From the NCBI RefSeq assembly GCF_000715075.1, contig NC_134102.1, positions 50,539,348-50,603,347 of the forward strand: DNA of 64,000 nt, read 5' to 3'. This DNA comes from Nicotiana tabacum. Taxonomy: Eukaryota > Streptophyta > Magnoliopsida > Solanales > Solanaceae. The notes below the pieces were generated by a model. That model had not been told where the DNA came from, did no database searches, and saw only the letters and a program-made list of their open reading frames with translations. Positions 1 to 11,618 of the stretch are shown here, one piece after another (position 1 is the stretch's first letter; the number at the start of each line of letters is the position of its first letter). Made by a program: the position numbers and the translations under genes.

Positions 1-204
1 ACATATGAAATAGTACTAGTATGTAAGACTAAACACCCTCTCAGTAGAATGAATAACCATACAAGGAGAAACAAATCATAGAATGAATGGAAGCCTCAAA
101 CAATACCAAAGCATCAAGTTAGGAGCAAGTTAAGTTTTCAAGTAAATTTCATTATTTTAGGTTGGGAGATCTTTAGTACCGATATACCACCATGACTTTA
201 GCAC

Positions 205-330
205 GGAGTCCGATCACGGCCCAATCGGCTAGGCCGTCTCACCCAAAGACATCCAATCACAATCACAATCACCACCACGCCCGGCATGGTGTCCGATCTT
301 GACCCGATCGGCTAGGCCGTCTCACCACAA
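205..330. repeat. Two-unit tandem block in LTR K1 (module 2)
   Basis: Two diverged units, about 208-245 and 291-327, share 'atcggctaggccgtctcacc' and are separated by a short CA-rich spacer. The second LTR of the family has the same pair at about 23079-23118 and 23158-23194. It is the second hypervariable block of the LTR (see findings). Confidence 0.75.
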
Positions 331-1713
331 TGCTGTGTGGATTGACATCACCCTCCGCTAGCAATCATCTTATCCCAATTAAGGGGAATAATCTCAACAC
401 ATCAATCTCATCCCATTTAAGGGGAATATTCATAACATATCAGTTCGGGGATTTGCCCCTCAATCACTCCTACACCGGCACGTGTAATTTTGACCTACCC
501 TTCCTCGGTGACTAACGATACTCACAAAATGTATATTTTTCACATGCCTTTCAATTTCATTGGCACTAGTGACCACAAATGTAATATCATTCTTGGCACG
601 TTGACCGTATTTCATATTTCATGCTCACCTCTTTCACTTTCAAGCACCATCATGGATTATCAACAACAAGGCATATCAAATCAAGACTTTAAGTACACAT
701 ATGAACAATTAAGAGCCTTAAGCACATGGAGTTTTCTTCCACAATTTTGGCATAATAACTTTCATTTGGAACACGACTTGAAGTCATAACATTTTAATAC
801 ACCACACATACTTTGAACATATTCTCAAATGATAACATAATATAACAAGAGCATTGGAACACATTTTGAACTTACATCTTTCGACACAAAGCTTATTTGG
901 AATAGTCAAATTTATAATGAATAACTCGGCACATGAGAAATAAGAAATTGGCCCATCATACTTGAGACTTATGAGAACATCATGGGATTCAATTCTAAGA
1001 GAGACGTTTAGCCAACATACCTCAAATTCGCCCCCTTAATGACACTACAATGATCCACTACACTAAGAAACTTCAATCTACAATAACAACATCCAATGGG
1101 ACTAATATTAGTAACAAATTCCATAATTTAGGCATTTTATTAAACACCTAGTAGGCATAAATCTCTACATTTCTTAACCATAGAATTAGTTAATCCAACT
1201 ACTACCATTTACCAACAATTTATCCCACCATCATTATTAAACAATTTATAACTTCCAACATCACATGTATGACCATCCATCCACACCCAACCAACAAAAT
1301 TCCATCAAATAATCACCTTTCGATCTCTACAATGGTTATGTATTTAAATTGGGAACTTATGGCTTCCAATCACCATCCCATGAGTTCCAATACTTAATTC
1401 ATACTCATATTCCCATAATAATACATGCATGTAAGTCTAAGGGTGTAGGATTACCTTTTGGAAGAAATCTTTCAAAACCATCCCTTGCGTTCTTGAAGAA
1501 ATTTCTTGAAAATCTAACGATTTCATGGTGGATTGAGTTACTTCTAGTGTGTAAATGATAGGATTCACACCAAGACAATGGGTATTTCTTAACTTGAAGA
1601 TGGGAGGAGTTGGGGGTCTTGAGAGAGTGGAGGAAAGCTCCAAAATTCATCCATGTGAAATGGAGGAAATGAACCCCCAAAATGACTTAAAAGGACCTTA
1701 AGCTGGGGCGTGC

Positions 1714-1815
1714 CCAGTCTGGCAAAGTAAGCCTCACTTCGCTATCCACTGCATGCAAGGGAATACATGATCCGCGCCCGATCTGGTGAAGCAAGCCTTG
1801 CTTCGCTGTCCGCCA
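1714..1815. repeat. Two-unit tandem block in LTR K1 (module 1)
   Basis: Two units contain 'gtaagcctcacttcgct' (about 1728-1744) and 'gcaagccttgcttcgct' (about 1794-1810), each preceded by a 'tctgg' word. The family member K2 has a different set of words at the corresponding place (24465-24800). Function unknown. Confidence 0.6.
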
Positions 1816-2994
1816 AAATAACTGGGTGGTCTTACTTTAGTAATTTGATCATAACTTTTAGTAGGAATGTCCAAATGACAAACGGGTTGATGCTTTTGAA
1901 AATAGACTCGGAGGGATACGCTTTAGGGGCAAAATTCATGGAAAATATCTTTATATTATGAGAGTTATACTCGTTCAAAGGCAGGTATTGTGCAAATTAA
2001 GATACATTTTCCACTTAATATTTCCAACTCATTCCAAACAACTTCTTCCACTTACAAACCTCCTTAATATGTTCCAAAACACTTTCCATTTGTATTTTCA
2101 TGTCAAAATGATGTGGTTATATCTAATAGATCTCCTTTATTACTCAAAAAAATATTATTCCCAATTATCGTTTGTGCTTTATAAAGTCTTAATCATTAGA
2201 AATCATTTTTTACGGGGCCTTACAATAAGGGTTCGGTCTCCCTACTTTTTCGAATAAATTTCCTCAGTATTGAAAACTGAGGCAGTTCTTTTGGAACAAT
2301 GCAATGATGCTCTCAATCCCGAAAAATCTCCGAGAGCGTCAACCAAATTTCATCCAAAATCCCAACATCAAAACACCATGCCAACCTTACTCTGACCCTC
2401 ATTTTACTTAAATGACAACATACGGGATGTAAGTCCTTTCTTCAAACATCTGGCTATGGAGTCATGGTGTTCACTCCCACTCTAAAAATTCAAAGATTCG
2501 ATACAAGTCAACCCACTTTGTTGTAGAGGCAGGTTGTTAGTCAGCATTCGAGAAGTGTCATGCTCGTGCAACTCGGACAGACAAGGATGAACAAGCATAG
2601 CCTCAAGTCAACATTAATCAATTTTCCTCCCATGAATTGAAATTTTTTCTTTGGACATAGGAGGGACAAAATTATTTCTGGAACCATCAGAGATACCGCA
2701 CCCAATCAAGGTACAACGACGCATTTCTCTGAGTTTGTCTATACTCTTGCACTTCCTACATGTCTTTGATGCAATTAATGTTGTTAGTTGTAATTCCTTC
2801 AAAGTAGGAGAGTAAAAGAAGTGTTGAAACCCATACATCTCATACTCTCCAACCTTCACGAACTACGCGTACCTGATTCTTGACCTTGTGTCAAGATATG
2901 TAGGCAACCTTTCATGGGTCCGATTTTCCTTTTTAAAAAATAAAAAAAATCAATCAAGGACCCTTATCGGGTTTGATCTCATCTTTCAAAAAAT

Positions 2995-3590
2995 CAAAAA
3001 ATACTCTAATCGTGCGGAGATTTTTCAATTCTTGTCTCTCCCATCGCGTGAAGGTATTACATTTCAGCCACTCCCATCGTGCGGAGTTTTTCAATTCTTA
3101 TCTCTCCCATCACGTGGAGATTTACTGTTCTGTCAATGCTCCGATATCGCTTCAGAACTGTACACAGCCCATCAAATACTCCCATCACGTGGAGATTCGC
3201 ATTATCTTTCCTGTCACTCACATCGCGCGGAGATTTACATTTCTGTCAATGCTCTGATATCACTCCGGAATGGTACATAGCTTGTCGAATACTCCTATTG
3301 CATGGAGATTCGAATTATCTTTCCCGTCACTCCCATCTTGCGGAAATTTACATTCATGCCAATGCTCTGATATCGCATCGGAACAATACACAACCCGTCG
3401 AATACTCCATCATGTGGAGATTTACAGTTCTTTCATCGCTCCGATATCGCTTCGGAACGGTAACTACAAAGCCCGTCTAACATTCCATGCTCCAGTATCA
3501 CTTTGGAACAGTAACCACAAAGCCCGTCTAACAATCAATGTTTTGATATCGCTTCGGAATGGTAACTACAAAGCTCATTTTACATTTAAT
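2995..3590 (+). repeat. Compound tandem array, core 'ctccgatatcgcttcgga'
   Basis: Copies of the core (ctccgatatcgcttcgga with variants) start near 3141, 3252, 3364, 3438, 3490 and 3541. Early units are about 111 bp and include a 'cccatcacgtggagattt' word. Later units shrink to about 51-74 bp and replace it with 'aactacaaagcccgtctaac'. The array stays open in several forward frames, which produces long but meaningless ORFs. Confidence 0.8.
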
Positions 3591-3789
3591 TCTTTTTATA
3601 AAAAATCATAAAATAAAATGATTAATTCAAAATTTCAAAAAAATGAAATGAGATGAAAATCAAAAATATTTTTTTTCTAATCTCCTGAATTATGCTTGAC
3701 CTGATTCTCTTTTAACGAGATACGTAGGCAACCTTCGGGTTCGGTCTCATTTTTCAAAAAACTAAAAACACTGATTAAGTCAAAAAATT

Positions 3790-3791
<2 letters not shown>

Positions 3792-3829
<38 letters not shown>
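3792..3829. repeat. (TA)n microsatellite
   Basis: About 19 uninterrupted TA dinucleotides inside the Tat-like 3' region. On the minus strand it reads as Ile-Tyr repeats, which explains an open frame there that is not a gene. Confidence 0.95.
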
Positions 3830-3832
<3 letters not shown>

Positions 3833-4357
3833 GTCAAAATTAGAAAAAAAATCAAAAATTGACTTGGTTAGTACCAATATAGTTAGGAGTGTGCATGGGA
3901 AAGAAAGAGTGTTAAAAGTAGTATGATAGAGAAGATCAGCTTTGGGTAAACCATAGATTCCTGTGGTACCTCTCAATTACGCAGTAGTGACACTTGAAAA
4001 ATCTCGTGCTTACTGTTAGGGTAAGAACAAAGTCGACCTCATCATTTCATGTGCATTGTGTGGCGAGCCTTAGATTAAAATTCATGACATTGCATTGCTG
4101 ATCTAGAACTTAGCCCGAATATTTGTTGGGGAGAAATCCTGAGTGATGCTTGGTTTAGGAAAGGATCGTAGGCCTTCTTTGACCCGTTTGATCCTTTCGA
4201 GCCCACCGAATGACATCAATCCCTAGTAATTTCCCTTTGAGCCTTAAGCCTTTTCCTTAGAAAACCACATCTTAGCCTATTCCCTTTCTTGTTCTTAAAT
4301 GCACTACCCCTCTCTTGGCCCAACCTCCTTGCGCGCACTGAAAACGTGTAACTTCGG

Positions 4358-4723
4358 ATGAAGACCAAAGTGGAGGCGACAAGCATGAAAAGCGATAGAT
4401 GCAAAGTCCAAGGCAATAAAGATATGAATTCAAGAAAAGAAAGAGAAAACTTTGCATATTCAAATGGAGGATCCAAAAAGGAGGAGAAAACTTCCGCAAA
4501 TTCAAGGGAAAATCCAACAAAAAGGAGAAAACTCTACAAACTCAAAGAGGAGGAATTCCAACAAAAGAAGGAAAAACTCTTGCAAAGCAGGTTAAATCTC
4601 AAAAGAAAGAAAAAAAAGGAAAAAGTTTCGAGGAAGAAGAACCTCCGACAAGTTAAAAAAGAAGTCAAAACAAAAGAAAGAGACATCGAGCCGAACAAGA
4701 TCAAGCGTCGAAGTATGGTTTGA
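4358..4723 (+). repeat. Purine-rich segment with short internal repeats
   Basis: The plus strand is very rich in A and G, with repeated 'aggagaaaac' and 'aattcaa' words. It is open for 121 codons, giving a Lys/Glu-rich string with no domain. The composition alone keeps the frame open. I treat it as part of the Tat-like 3' region, not a protein gene. Confidence 0.6.
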
Positions 4724-5794
4724 ATACCGAAGGCACAGACACATTGCAACACTCAAGGAGGATCAGTCAGTTTATCCCAAAATAATAATCTAACCCATCC
4801 CCAAGCCTACATTATAAGCTAATAGCAAAACCCTACATGATACTATTTCGAGTGTTCTCACATTAGTGGATACTTACATAAAGGTCAAGCATATGGTATC
4901 TCAATCGCATGCATTGAACATCTTCTTTCCGAGTGAGTGTGCTTCGCAAAACGTCCTAAAGTCAAAATACAAAATACTTCAAATATGTGAGAAAATTAGG
5001 ACTTTCTTTGTAGTGAGGCACTTGAAACATGAGTTAGGCAGAATTCAAAACCTATGATTGATGCAAGACAAACAAATCTTGTCGAATCTGGGTATATCTG
5101 AGGTACCACTCGAGGTTATAGGAATTACCCATAAGCTGATCTCGGTTTGTCGGAAAGTATATGGTGGAAATTCTTATGTATAAAACTAATTGTTGGTACC
5201 AACCAAAGTCAAGTTAAAAATGATGACCAGTCAATAAATCACAGTCTTTCATTACTTCTCAATTTTCAAATATTCTCTACAAAAGCTACAAAACAGCAAA
5301 AAAACACAAAAAAAACAAAAGAGTCATGTTTTGTTGACAATAACGTTAGGTTTTGTTGTAGCAGAACTACGCCCAACCTGACTTCCCACGGGAGGATACG
5401 TAGGCAACCCACGTAGGGTCTGATCCCACTCTCTTAATAGAAAACTAAAATATCATTTCTATACATTCAGAACTACGTCGCGACTTGATTTCCTTTGGTA
5501 GGAATACGTAGGAAATCCACATCAGATTCAATCATCTATCATAATAGAACAACCTTTTGGCCTGATTCCATTTGGATACATATGCAGTCTGAGTCAGACC
5601 CGGCCATATCATTTCCAAATTCTAGCCTTTTGCATCTATTGCCTTACTAAGTCATTAATAACAGAACCCTTTTCATTAATTTTCCTACATAGAAAAAAAT
5701 AACTTCTTGCTTTTTCAGGCGCCCTCCTGAACAATGGGCATTTTATTTCAAGTTCAATTTTACAGGCGCCCACCTTCCAATACGGGTATCTTAG

Positions 5795-6185
5795 ATTCAA
5801 ATGATTCGATATCACTTCGGAACCATAACTACCAGCTGGTTTTACATTCAAGTTCTCTGATATCGCCTCGGACCGGTACTCAGCCCGAATTTCCATTTTT
5901 CATTCAAATGCTCTGATATTGCTTCGGACTGGTACACAACCCAGATTTCCTTTAATAATCCAAAGTGCTCTGATATGATTTGGACCGGTACACAACCCAG
6001 GTTTCTTCAAATAAAGTGCTCCGATCACTTCGGACTGGTACACAACCCGGATTTTCTTCAATAATTCAAAGTGCTCCCATATCGCTTCAGACCGGTAGCC
6101 TACCCGGATTTCTTTTAAAAATCCAAAGTGCTCCGATCACTTCAGACCGGTATTTAGCCCGAACCTCTTTCGAATTAGACTTCAA
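5795..6185 (+). repeat. Tandem array of ~54 bp units, core 'gatatcgcttcgga-cggtac'
   Basis: Seven units have cores near 5802, 5856, 5910, 5968, 6019, 6073 and 6130. Each has a variant of 'ctctgatatcgcctcggaccggtac' (abbreviated) followed by 'acaacccggatttc' and 'caaagtg'. The core is the same as in the array at 2995-3590, but the spacer words differ, so the two arrays were amplified independently from a shared core. Confidence 0.85.
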
Positions 6186-6983
6186 CCTGGGACCCTATTT
6201 CATTCAAAAAAATCATCGTCACATACAATCAGCGCTCAAGCCACTACAATCCATCTTCCTCAAATCAAACAGAAGCATAGTCCACACATCATCAACTCCA
6301 TTGATTAAAGACCTGCCACAACGTGGAATTATTTTCTAGCAAATAAACTGTGGCAGATTTTGAGGATGGATGTCGAGCTTTCCAACAACAATAGACGGCA
6401 TGTCCTAAGTATCGTTCTTACGTTCTATTAACATGGGATGTGTAGGTAATCCAAGTCATAGTCATAATAAACCCAGTATCATCACAGCTTGAAGCTGGCA
6501 CAACTTTCAAAATCTAAAAATTAAAAATCATCCCATCCCCTTCTCGAACTACAATCGTCCTGATTCTCGTTACATCCGAGATATGTAGGAAAACTCAACA
6601 CAGAGCCTGGCCGAATCCACATCAAAATCCATTCAATCAATATATCCGTCCATTCAACACCACGTCCCAGTGTTACCACAACCCGACACTGGGGCAATTT
6701 TGAAAGCAATGTCAAGATCACACGAATCCTTTCGTCCTTGAACATTTGTCTTCCACCCCATGAGGCTACAATCCAAAAGTAGCACTCAGTTGCATTCCGA
6801 AACTACATGCGACTTGATTCTCGTGCAACCCGAGATATGTAGGTGACACAAATACCAGAGTTCAATCACAATCTTCAAAACCTCATCATCCCCCCCACTC
6901 TGTCATGTCGGGTCAAAATTGAGTATGATATCAATTATTTTGCCCGAAGACTCTTATATCATCTCCGGTCAAAGAGGGACAGT

Positions 6984-8432
6984 AGTTGACACTCGATTTT
7001 GACCCTCCGTATTTAAAAATTAACTTCTACAGGCTTCCTAATCAAAAAATGATAAAATGTAGTATCTTGCACATTTTTTAACTGTAATGAAAGTTATTGA
7101 TAATTATTCCCATTTTTATAAAATATAGGAATTTTTATCATTTTATTACAATTGGTTAAATACTACTATTTTTGTGCATTTTTCTAAATATCAAACAATT
7201 TATTGATAATTGTCTTATTTTTCAAATATTATGATATTTTATCAATTTATTGTCCTTCAAAAAATAAACAAGAATTTACTACGTCATCGTAGTAGTTACA
7301 ATTTTAACTAAATACTATGAGATCTTTTAATCTATAGAACAGTCTAGTGATTATATGGAAGCCGGTAGAATTTATTCAAAAATACGGATCAAACCCAATC
7401 AAATCCAATGTTGCATCAACACTCGATGTAACAAGACATCCTGGCGCGACTTGACAAGTGATGTGACTTGTATGACATTATACTTGATGTGACACGTCAT
7501 AGGATGTGACATGACTGTATTTTGTCCAATGCGTATACCTTCTACCCAACAGGTAAAGATCATCGGTTTGTCTTCTTTTGTAAGTCAAATAAATTGCACC
7601 GATATACATGTGCATACACAGAAAAATAAAGGGTACACGGTACTTTGCCCATAGTTTTCATAGTTAGTGGTTTCATTTTAGGCCACATGTTTATTTTTAC
7701 ATTGTCTTTATTTTTTACTTACAATAATAGCCACATATCTTTTCTACACATTCACCATATGCGATTTTTTTACACACTCATATATTTTAAGGAACACATC
7801 AGATTTGTTTACCACCAAAACAAATAATCTCTCTCCCTCATTTTTGCCTGAGGCTGTCCATTCCCCTCATTAGCTCCATTTTCAGAGGCCTCCCCCTTTT
7901 ATCTTCCATCTGATTTCTCTCAACTTTGAGAAAACACGCCCAGCCCCCCTTCCCCACGATGTTGTAACTCCACCGTCGGATTTGACCCCCGGGCCGGTGA
8001 CCTCCCTCTACATCACTGACCATCTTCATCTCCATTTGCTTATAGCTTTTCCGGTGACTGTTATGGTTCACTCAGATCTAACTAAAAATATATAGATCTG
8101 GTTGGAAAAAATGACCTTCACTAGCGACCATATCTCGCTCCTTGCTGCCTTCGAGCTTTGGCCGGAAAAAAATAAATGCCAGCGACGTATTTTTGAGGTT
8201 AGGTGTTGTTCCGGAATTCCTCATCAAAGTAACGCCAATAGTCCACTGTTGTCGATCATTATTGTCGGATTCCTGAATGTTTACTATCATTTTTTTGACA
8301 ATAAATCTTGTGCCTATAATTTTCTGGCAACCTATATAGTTTTCAGGGGAAGTCCTTCCCGCTCATTTTGCTACTGTCATAGTTTTCGTGATGAAATTTT
8401 TGTTATTCTAATCTTTGTTAAAAATCTGTTGA
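6984..8432 (+). mobile_element. 5' part of a Tat/Ogre-like LTR, interrupted by G
   Basis: It begins with 'agttgacactcgattttgac' just after a purine tract, as an LTR start would. The first ~350 bp is AT-rich and contains imperfect internal duplications around 'ttattgataatt' (about 7090, 7200, 7240). From about 7845 the composition changes to C/T-rich sequence like a transcript leader. No coding is evident. The LTR stops where element G begins (TGTAATGAGC at 8433). Its 3' remainder was not positively identified; 19095-19640 is a candidate. Confidence 0.45.
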
Positions 8433-11419
8433 TGTAATGAGCTCGCCGCTTATTTTGAGTATTTTAGCCTAATTTTCCCATTTATCGCTTATTTTATATT
8501 CGTTTGTTATTATATGACTTGCCGGGGTGGTTGGATTGGTTTCGGAGATGTTTCGGAATGAATTGGGATACTTAGTCCCAAGGGTGGAAGTCTAAGTTGG
8601 AAGAGTTAGACCGGATATTGACTTACGTGTAAATGACTCCAGAATGGAGTTTTGATGGTTCTGATAGCCCTGTATGGTGATTTTGGACTTAGGAGTGTGT
8701 CTGGATATTGATTTGGAGGTCCGTTGGTGATTTTGGCTTGAAATGGCGAAAGTTGGAAAAGTTGAAGTTTGGAGAGTTGAGAAGTTTGACCGAGAGTTGA
8801 CTTTGTGGTTACTGAGCTCGAATTTTGGTTCCAAAAATTAGAATAGGTCCGTTGTATAATTTATGACTTGTGTGCAAAATTTGAGGTCAATCGGAGTTGG
8901 TTTGATAGGTTTCTGCATCGAGTGTAGACATTGGAAATCCATTAGTTCCATTAGGCTTGAATTGGTGTGCGATTCATATTTTTGATGTTATTTGATGTGA
9001 TTTAAGGCCTCGATTAAGTTCGTATCGTGTTTTAGGACTTGTTGTTATTTTTGGATGGGGTCCCAGGGGTCTCGGGTGAGTTTCGGATTGATTGCGGATT
9101 GAGTTTGGCCTTTTTGAGATGTAGAATTTCTGGTGTTTGGTTTCCTTGTTCGCATTCGTGAATTGTATCTGGTTGACTAGGGAAGTTTGTGCTTCACGTT
9201 CGCGAAGGTATAAGGGGTTTGTGCATCTTGATCGCGAGAGAGGACTCGCGTTCGCGTAGAAGGATGAGGCAGGTTGGGCACCAGGCTTGTCGTGTTTGCG
9301 GGAGTTGGTTCGCGTTCGCATAGTCAAGGGATCATTGGTCATCGTGATCGTGAGGGAGGTCTCGCATTCACATAAGAGGATTTTGGGCAGTTGAGGATTT
9401 TTTGCTTCGCGAACGCGAGGCACTTTCCGCGTTCACGAAGAAGGACGTCTGGGCAGCAGATATTTAATTTTAAAAATGAGGGTTAGAGTATTATTTCACA
9501 TTTAGACTTCGGGAGCTCGGATTGAGGCGGTTCTTGAAGGGATTTTCAAGGAATTGATTAGGGTAAGTGATTCTAACTCGGATTTGGTTAATATACATGA
9601 ATCTATCATTGTTTTTACCATTTAATTAGCATTTTGGGTTGGAAAAATTGGGAAAAATTGTTGAAACATCATAAACTATATTTTGAGGATTTGAAAGGCG
9701 ATTTGAGGTCAGAATTGGATGATTTTAGTATGGTTGGACTCATTATTAAATGAGTGTTCGGATTTTATAAATTTAGTTGGATTCCGAGACATGGGATTGT
9801 GGTTGACTTTTTGGGTTGACTTGTTGACTTTGGTTAAAGAACTTAGCTTTATCGTATGGAATCAAATCCTATAGCTTGCATTGATTATATTAAGTTGTTT
9901 GTGGCCAGATTCGAGTCGTTCGGGGGCTGAATCACGAGGCAATGGCTTGTTGGAGTTATTATTTGCACGGTTTGAGGTAAGTAATACTTCTAAACTTTGT
10001 ACTGAGGGTATGAATTTGTGAACTACGTGTTATGTGATTGGTGTTGAGGTGATGCACATGCTAGGTGATGGGCGTGCGGGCACCTTGGTAATTGTGATTC
10101 GGTTGATTTTGTGGTACTGTGTAATTATCAAATCTTGTTGTTATTCATGAAACCTCCATGTGTTAGAGAAATTGAGCTGTGATCCATGCTAGAAATCGTG
10201 TTTGGGCTATATGCTGATACTGTTGGGACCCATCGAGGTCTTTTATGATTTTGAGTTATTTGTTTAAATTGTAATTATGTACGCAGACACATTCAACATT
10301 TGAATATCATATCTCAGTTTCTGTTTTCATTTATTGTTACATCATGTATCATTATTTGGGCTGATTTGCACGAGATTTGTGAGCTCGAGAGAGTGGAGAG
10401 ATTGATGCCTGAGTTGAGGCCGAGGGCCTGAGTGTGAGTGATATTTATGGGATCGGACTGCACGCCGTAGCAGACTTTATTGATTCATGATGGGATTGGG
10501 TTACACGCCGTAGCATGCCATGTTGGCTTATATTAGCGCTTTGGCAGGATTCGTCCCTCCTGATTCTGACATACCAGCAGTGAGCACAGGTACCGTTCGA
10601 GTGCCGAGTGCGAGTGCTGAGTGATTGAGAGTGTTGAGTGATTGGGAGTACTGAGTGATTGAGCGTGCTGAGTGAGGTTGAATACTCCGAGAGTATGAGT
10701 ATATGAATTTATCACTATGTTGCATTACAGTTGACATGCATATTTGACATGTAGACATAGAGATGTAACATTCCTTTTGCTAGTTATACTTGGCATATTT
10801 TATCAGTATTGAGCCTAAACTGTTGAACTTGAAAGCATGTCTATATTTTTGTACTATGTATAAACTGATTATGAAATTTCTCTGAGTCATTACTGTCATT
10901 TTCATGTTATATCTGTATTTTTGTTATCTGTATTTGGATTGTACCTTTTTTAGCTCGTCACTGCTTTCAGCCCAAGGTTAGTCCTATTACTTATTGAGTA
11001 CACTGGGTCGGTTGTACTCATATTACACTCTGTGTGCAGATACAGGTGCATCTGGACCCGGTGGTTGCAAGACTTGGAGCATTACCTGCTTGGAGACTAG
11101 TGAGGTAGCTGCTATGGGATCCGTAGACCTCAACTCTCCTTCTTTTCAGTTTATTTAGCACTGTTCTATCTTTCCAGACAATTATATTAGAAGTTTTTGA
11201 CTATGTTGACATTTAATAGCTCATGTACTCGGTGATACCCATATTTTGGGGATTTTGTAGTTGAGTCGCGGTTGTTCCTATCGGTTATTTATGAGATTTT
11301 TACAATTAAACTTATTACATCATGATTTTAATTCAAAATGAGTAGTTATTTTGTGATTCTTGGCCTGCCTAGTACTGTGATAGGCGTCATCACGACATGT
11401 TGAGATTTGGGTCATGAAA
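8433..11419 (+). mobile_element. 5' LTR of Tekay-like element G
   Basis: The LTR starts TGTAATGAGCTCGCC, aligns along its length with the LTR starting at 27474 (TGTAACGACC), and ends near 'gggtcatgaaa' at 11419. The normal end in relatives is 'gggtcgtgaca', so the terminal CA is mutated. It is 2987 bp long, the usual size for Del/Tekay LTRs. A Met-tRNA-type primer site follows immediately. No 3' LTR of G is present because G is cut at about 13916. Confidence 0.85.
9180..9450 (+). repeat. Palindromic word cluster in LTR G (module 1, 'cgcgttcgcgaag')
   Basis: Short CpG-rich words such as 'ttcgcgaagg', 'cgcgttcgcg', 'gatcgcgag' and 'ttcgcgaacgcgagg' recur every 25-40 bp. The block directly follows a conserved 'ctcgggtgagtttcgga' marker at about 9071 and is followed by ordinary LTR sequence. 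Equivalent blocks with other words occur in J, B, D and E. Confidence 0.75.
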
Positions 11420-11421
11420 AG

Positions 11422-11434
11422 TTGGTAACAGAGC
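11422..11434 (+). promoter_or_regulatory. Primer binding site of G (initiator Met tRNA type)
   Basis: The sequence ttggtaacagagc lies three bases after the LTR end. It differs by one base from the ttggtatcagagc site at 25425-25437. This site anneals the 3' end of initiator Met tRNA to prime reverse transcription in most plant chromoviruses. Confidence 0.8.
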
Positions 11435-11618
11435 CTAGGTTACATAGGTCTCATGAGTCATGAGCAGGTTTAGTAGAGTCTTGCGGATCGGTATAGGAAC
11501 GTCTGTAATTATCTTCGAGAGGCTACCGAATCATTAGGAAACTTCACTCGTGTATTCTTGCCTTGCGGATTTGTTGATTTCGGAAACTAAACTTCTATTA
11601 CTCTATTCTCTCACATAT

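Larger units (their letters stand above)
1..2222 (-). mobile_element. Partial LTR K1 (Ty3/gypsy, same family as 22360-24962)
   Basis: The first ~1.5 kb aligns by eye with 22874-24400, for example the shared phrase around a 'tagtactagtatgtaa' word and the blocks at 170-330 and 23040-23200. The right edge is 'ggggccttaca' at 2212-2222, identical to the right edge of the complete solo LTR at 24962. By analogy with element C, whose plus-strand LTR also starts TGTCACGCC, the LTR reads on the minus strand (TGTAAGGCCCC start). About 0.5 kb of its other end lies outside the window. No coding sequence is adjacent, so it may be a solo LTR; this cannot be decided here. It interrupts the Tat-like sequence that resumes at 2223. 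Confidence 0.75.
2858..6850 (+). repeat. Dispersed 'gatacgtaggcaacc' units (at least six copies)
   Basis: Each unit has the layout 'gaactacg..., cctgattct..., gagatacgtaggcaacc', often followed by 'ttcggtctcatttttcaaaa'. Cores lie at about 2894-2909, 3717-3733, 5394-5409, 5501-5517, 6578-6595 and 6831-6848, with a weaker one at 6434-6455. The units are 60-70 bp, spaced irregularly and separated by other repeats, so this is an eroded array or a set of dispersed duplications rather than a satellite. Confidence 0.7.
2223..6983 (+). mobile_element. Tat/Ogre-like 3' untranslated region, repeat-rich, no gene
   Basis: No protein domain is recognisable over 4.8 kb. The stretch holds two tandem arrays, a TA microsatellite, a purine-rich segment and at least six spaced copies of a 'gatacgtaggcaacc' motif. 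It ends in a purine-rich tract (about 6970-6983, caaagagggacagt) followed by 'agttgacactcgattttgac', which looks like a polypurine tract followed by an LTR start. Tat-lineage elements are known for long, hypervariable, tandem-repeat-bearing regions between pol and the 3' LTR, which is why I assign it so. All ORFs here are open frames through repeats. The lineage assignment is inference; pol itself is not in this piece. Confidence 0.5.

Noticed and set aside
2995..3590. Spaced repeats considered as a CRISPR array
   Set aside because: Repeats are diverged, periods vary, spacers are themselves repeated, and the context is a plant retrotransposon.
2888..3611. Several overlapping open frames of 94-133 codons
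   Set aside because: All three forward frames are open because the tandem units are short and lack stops. The peptides repeat with the DNA unit and show no domain.
3677..3976. 99-codon minus-strand ORF with an Ile-Tyr run
   Set aside because: It is driven by the (TA)n microsatellite; the same happens at 34061-34381 and 41655-41990.
4358..4723. 121-codon Lys/Glu-rich ORF that looks like a nuclear basic protein
   Set aside because: Purine-only composition and short repeats explain the open frame; no domain and no neighbouring gene structure.
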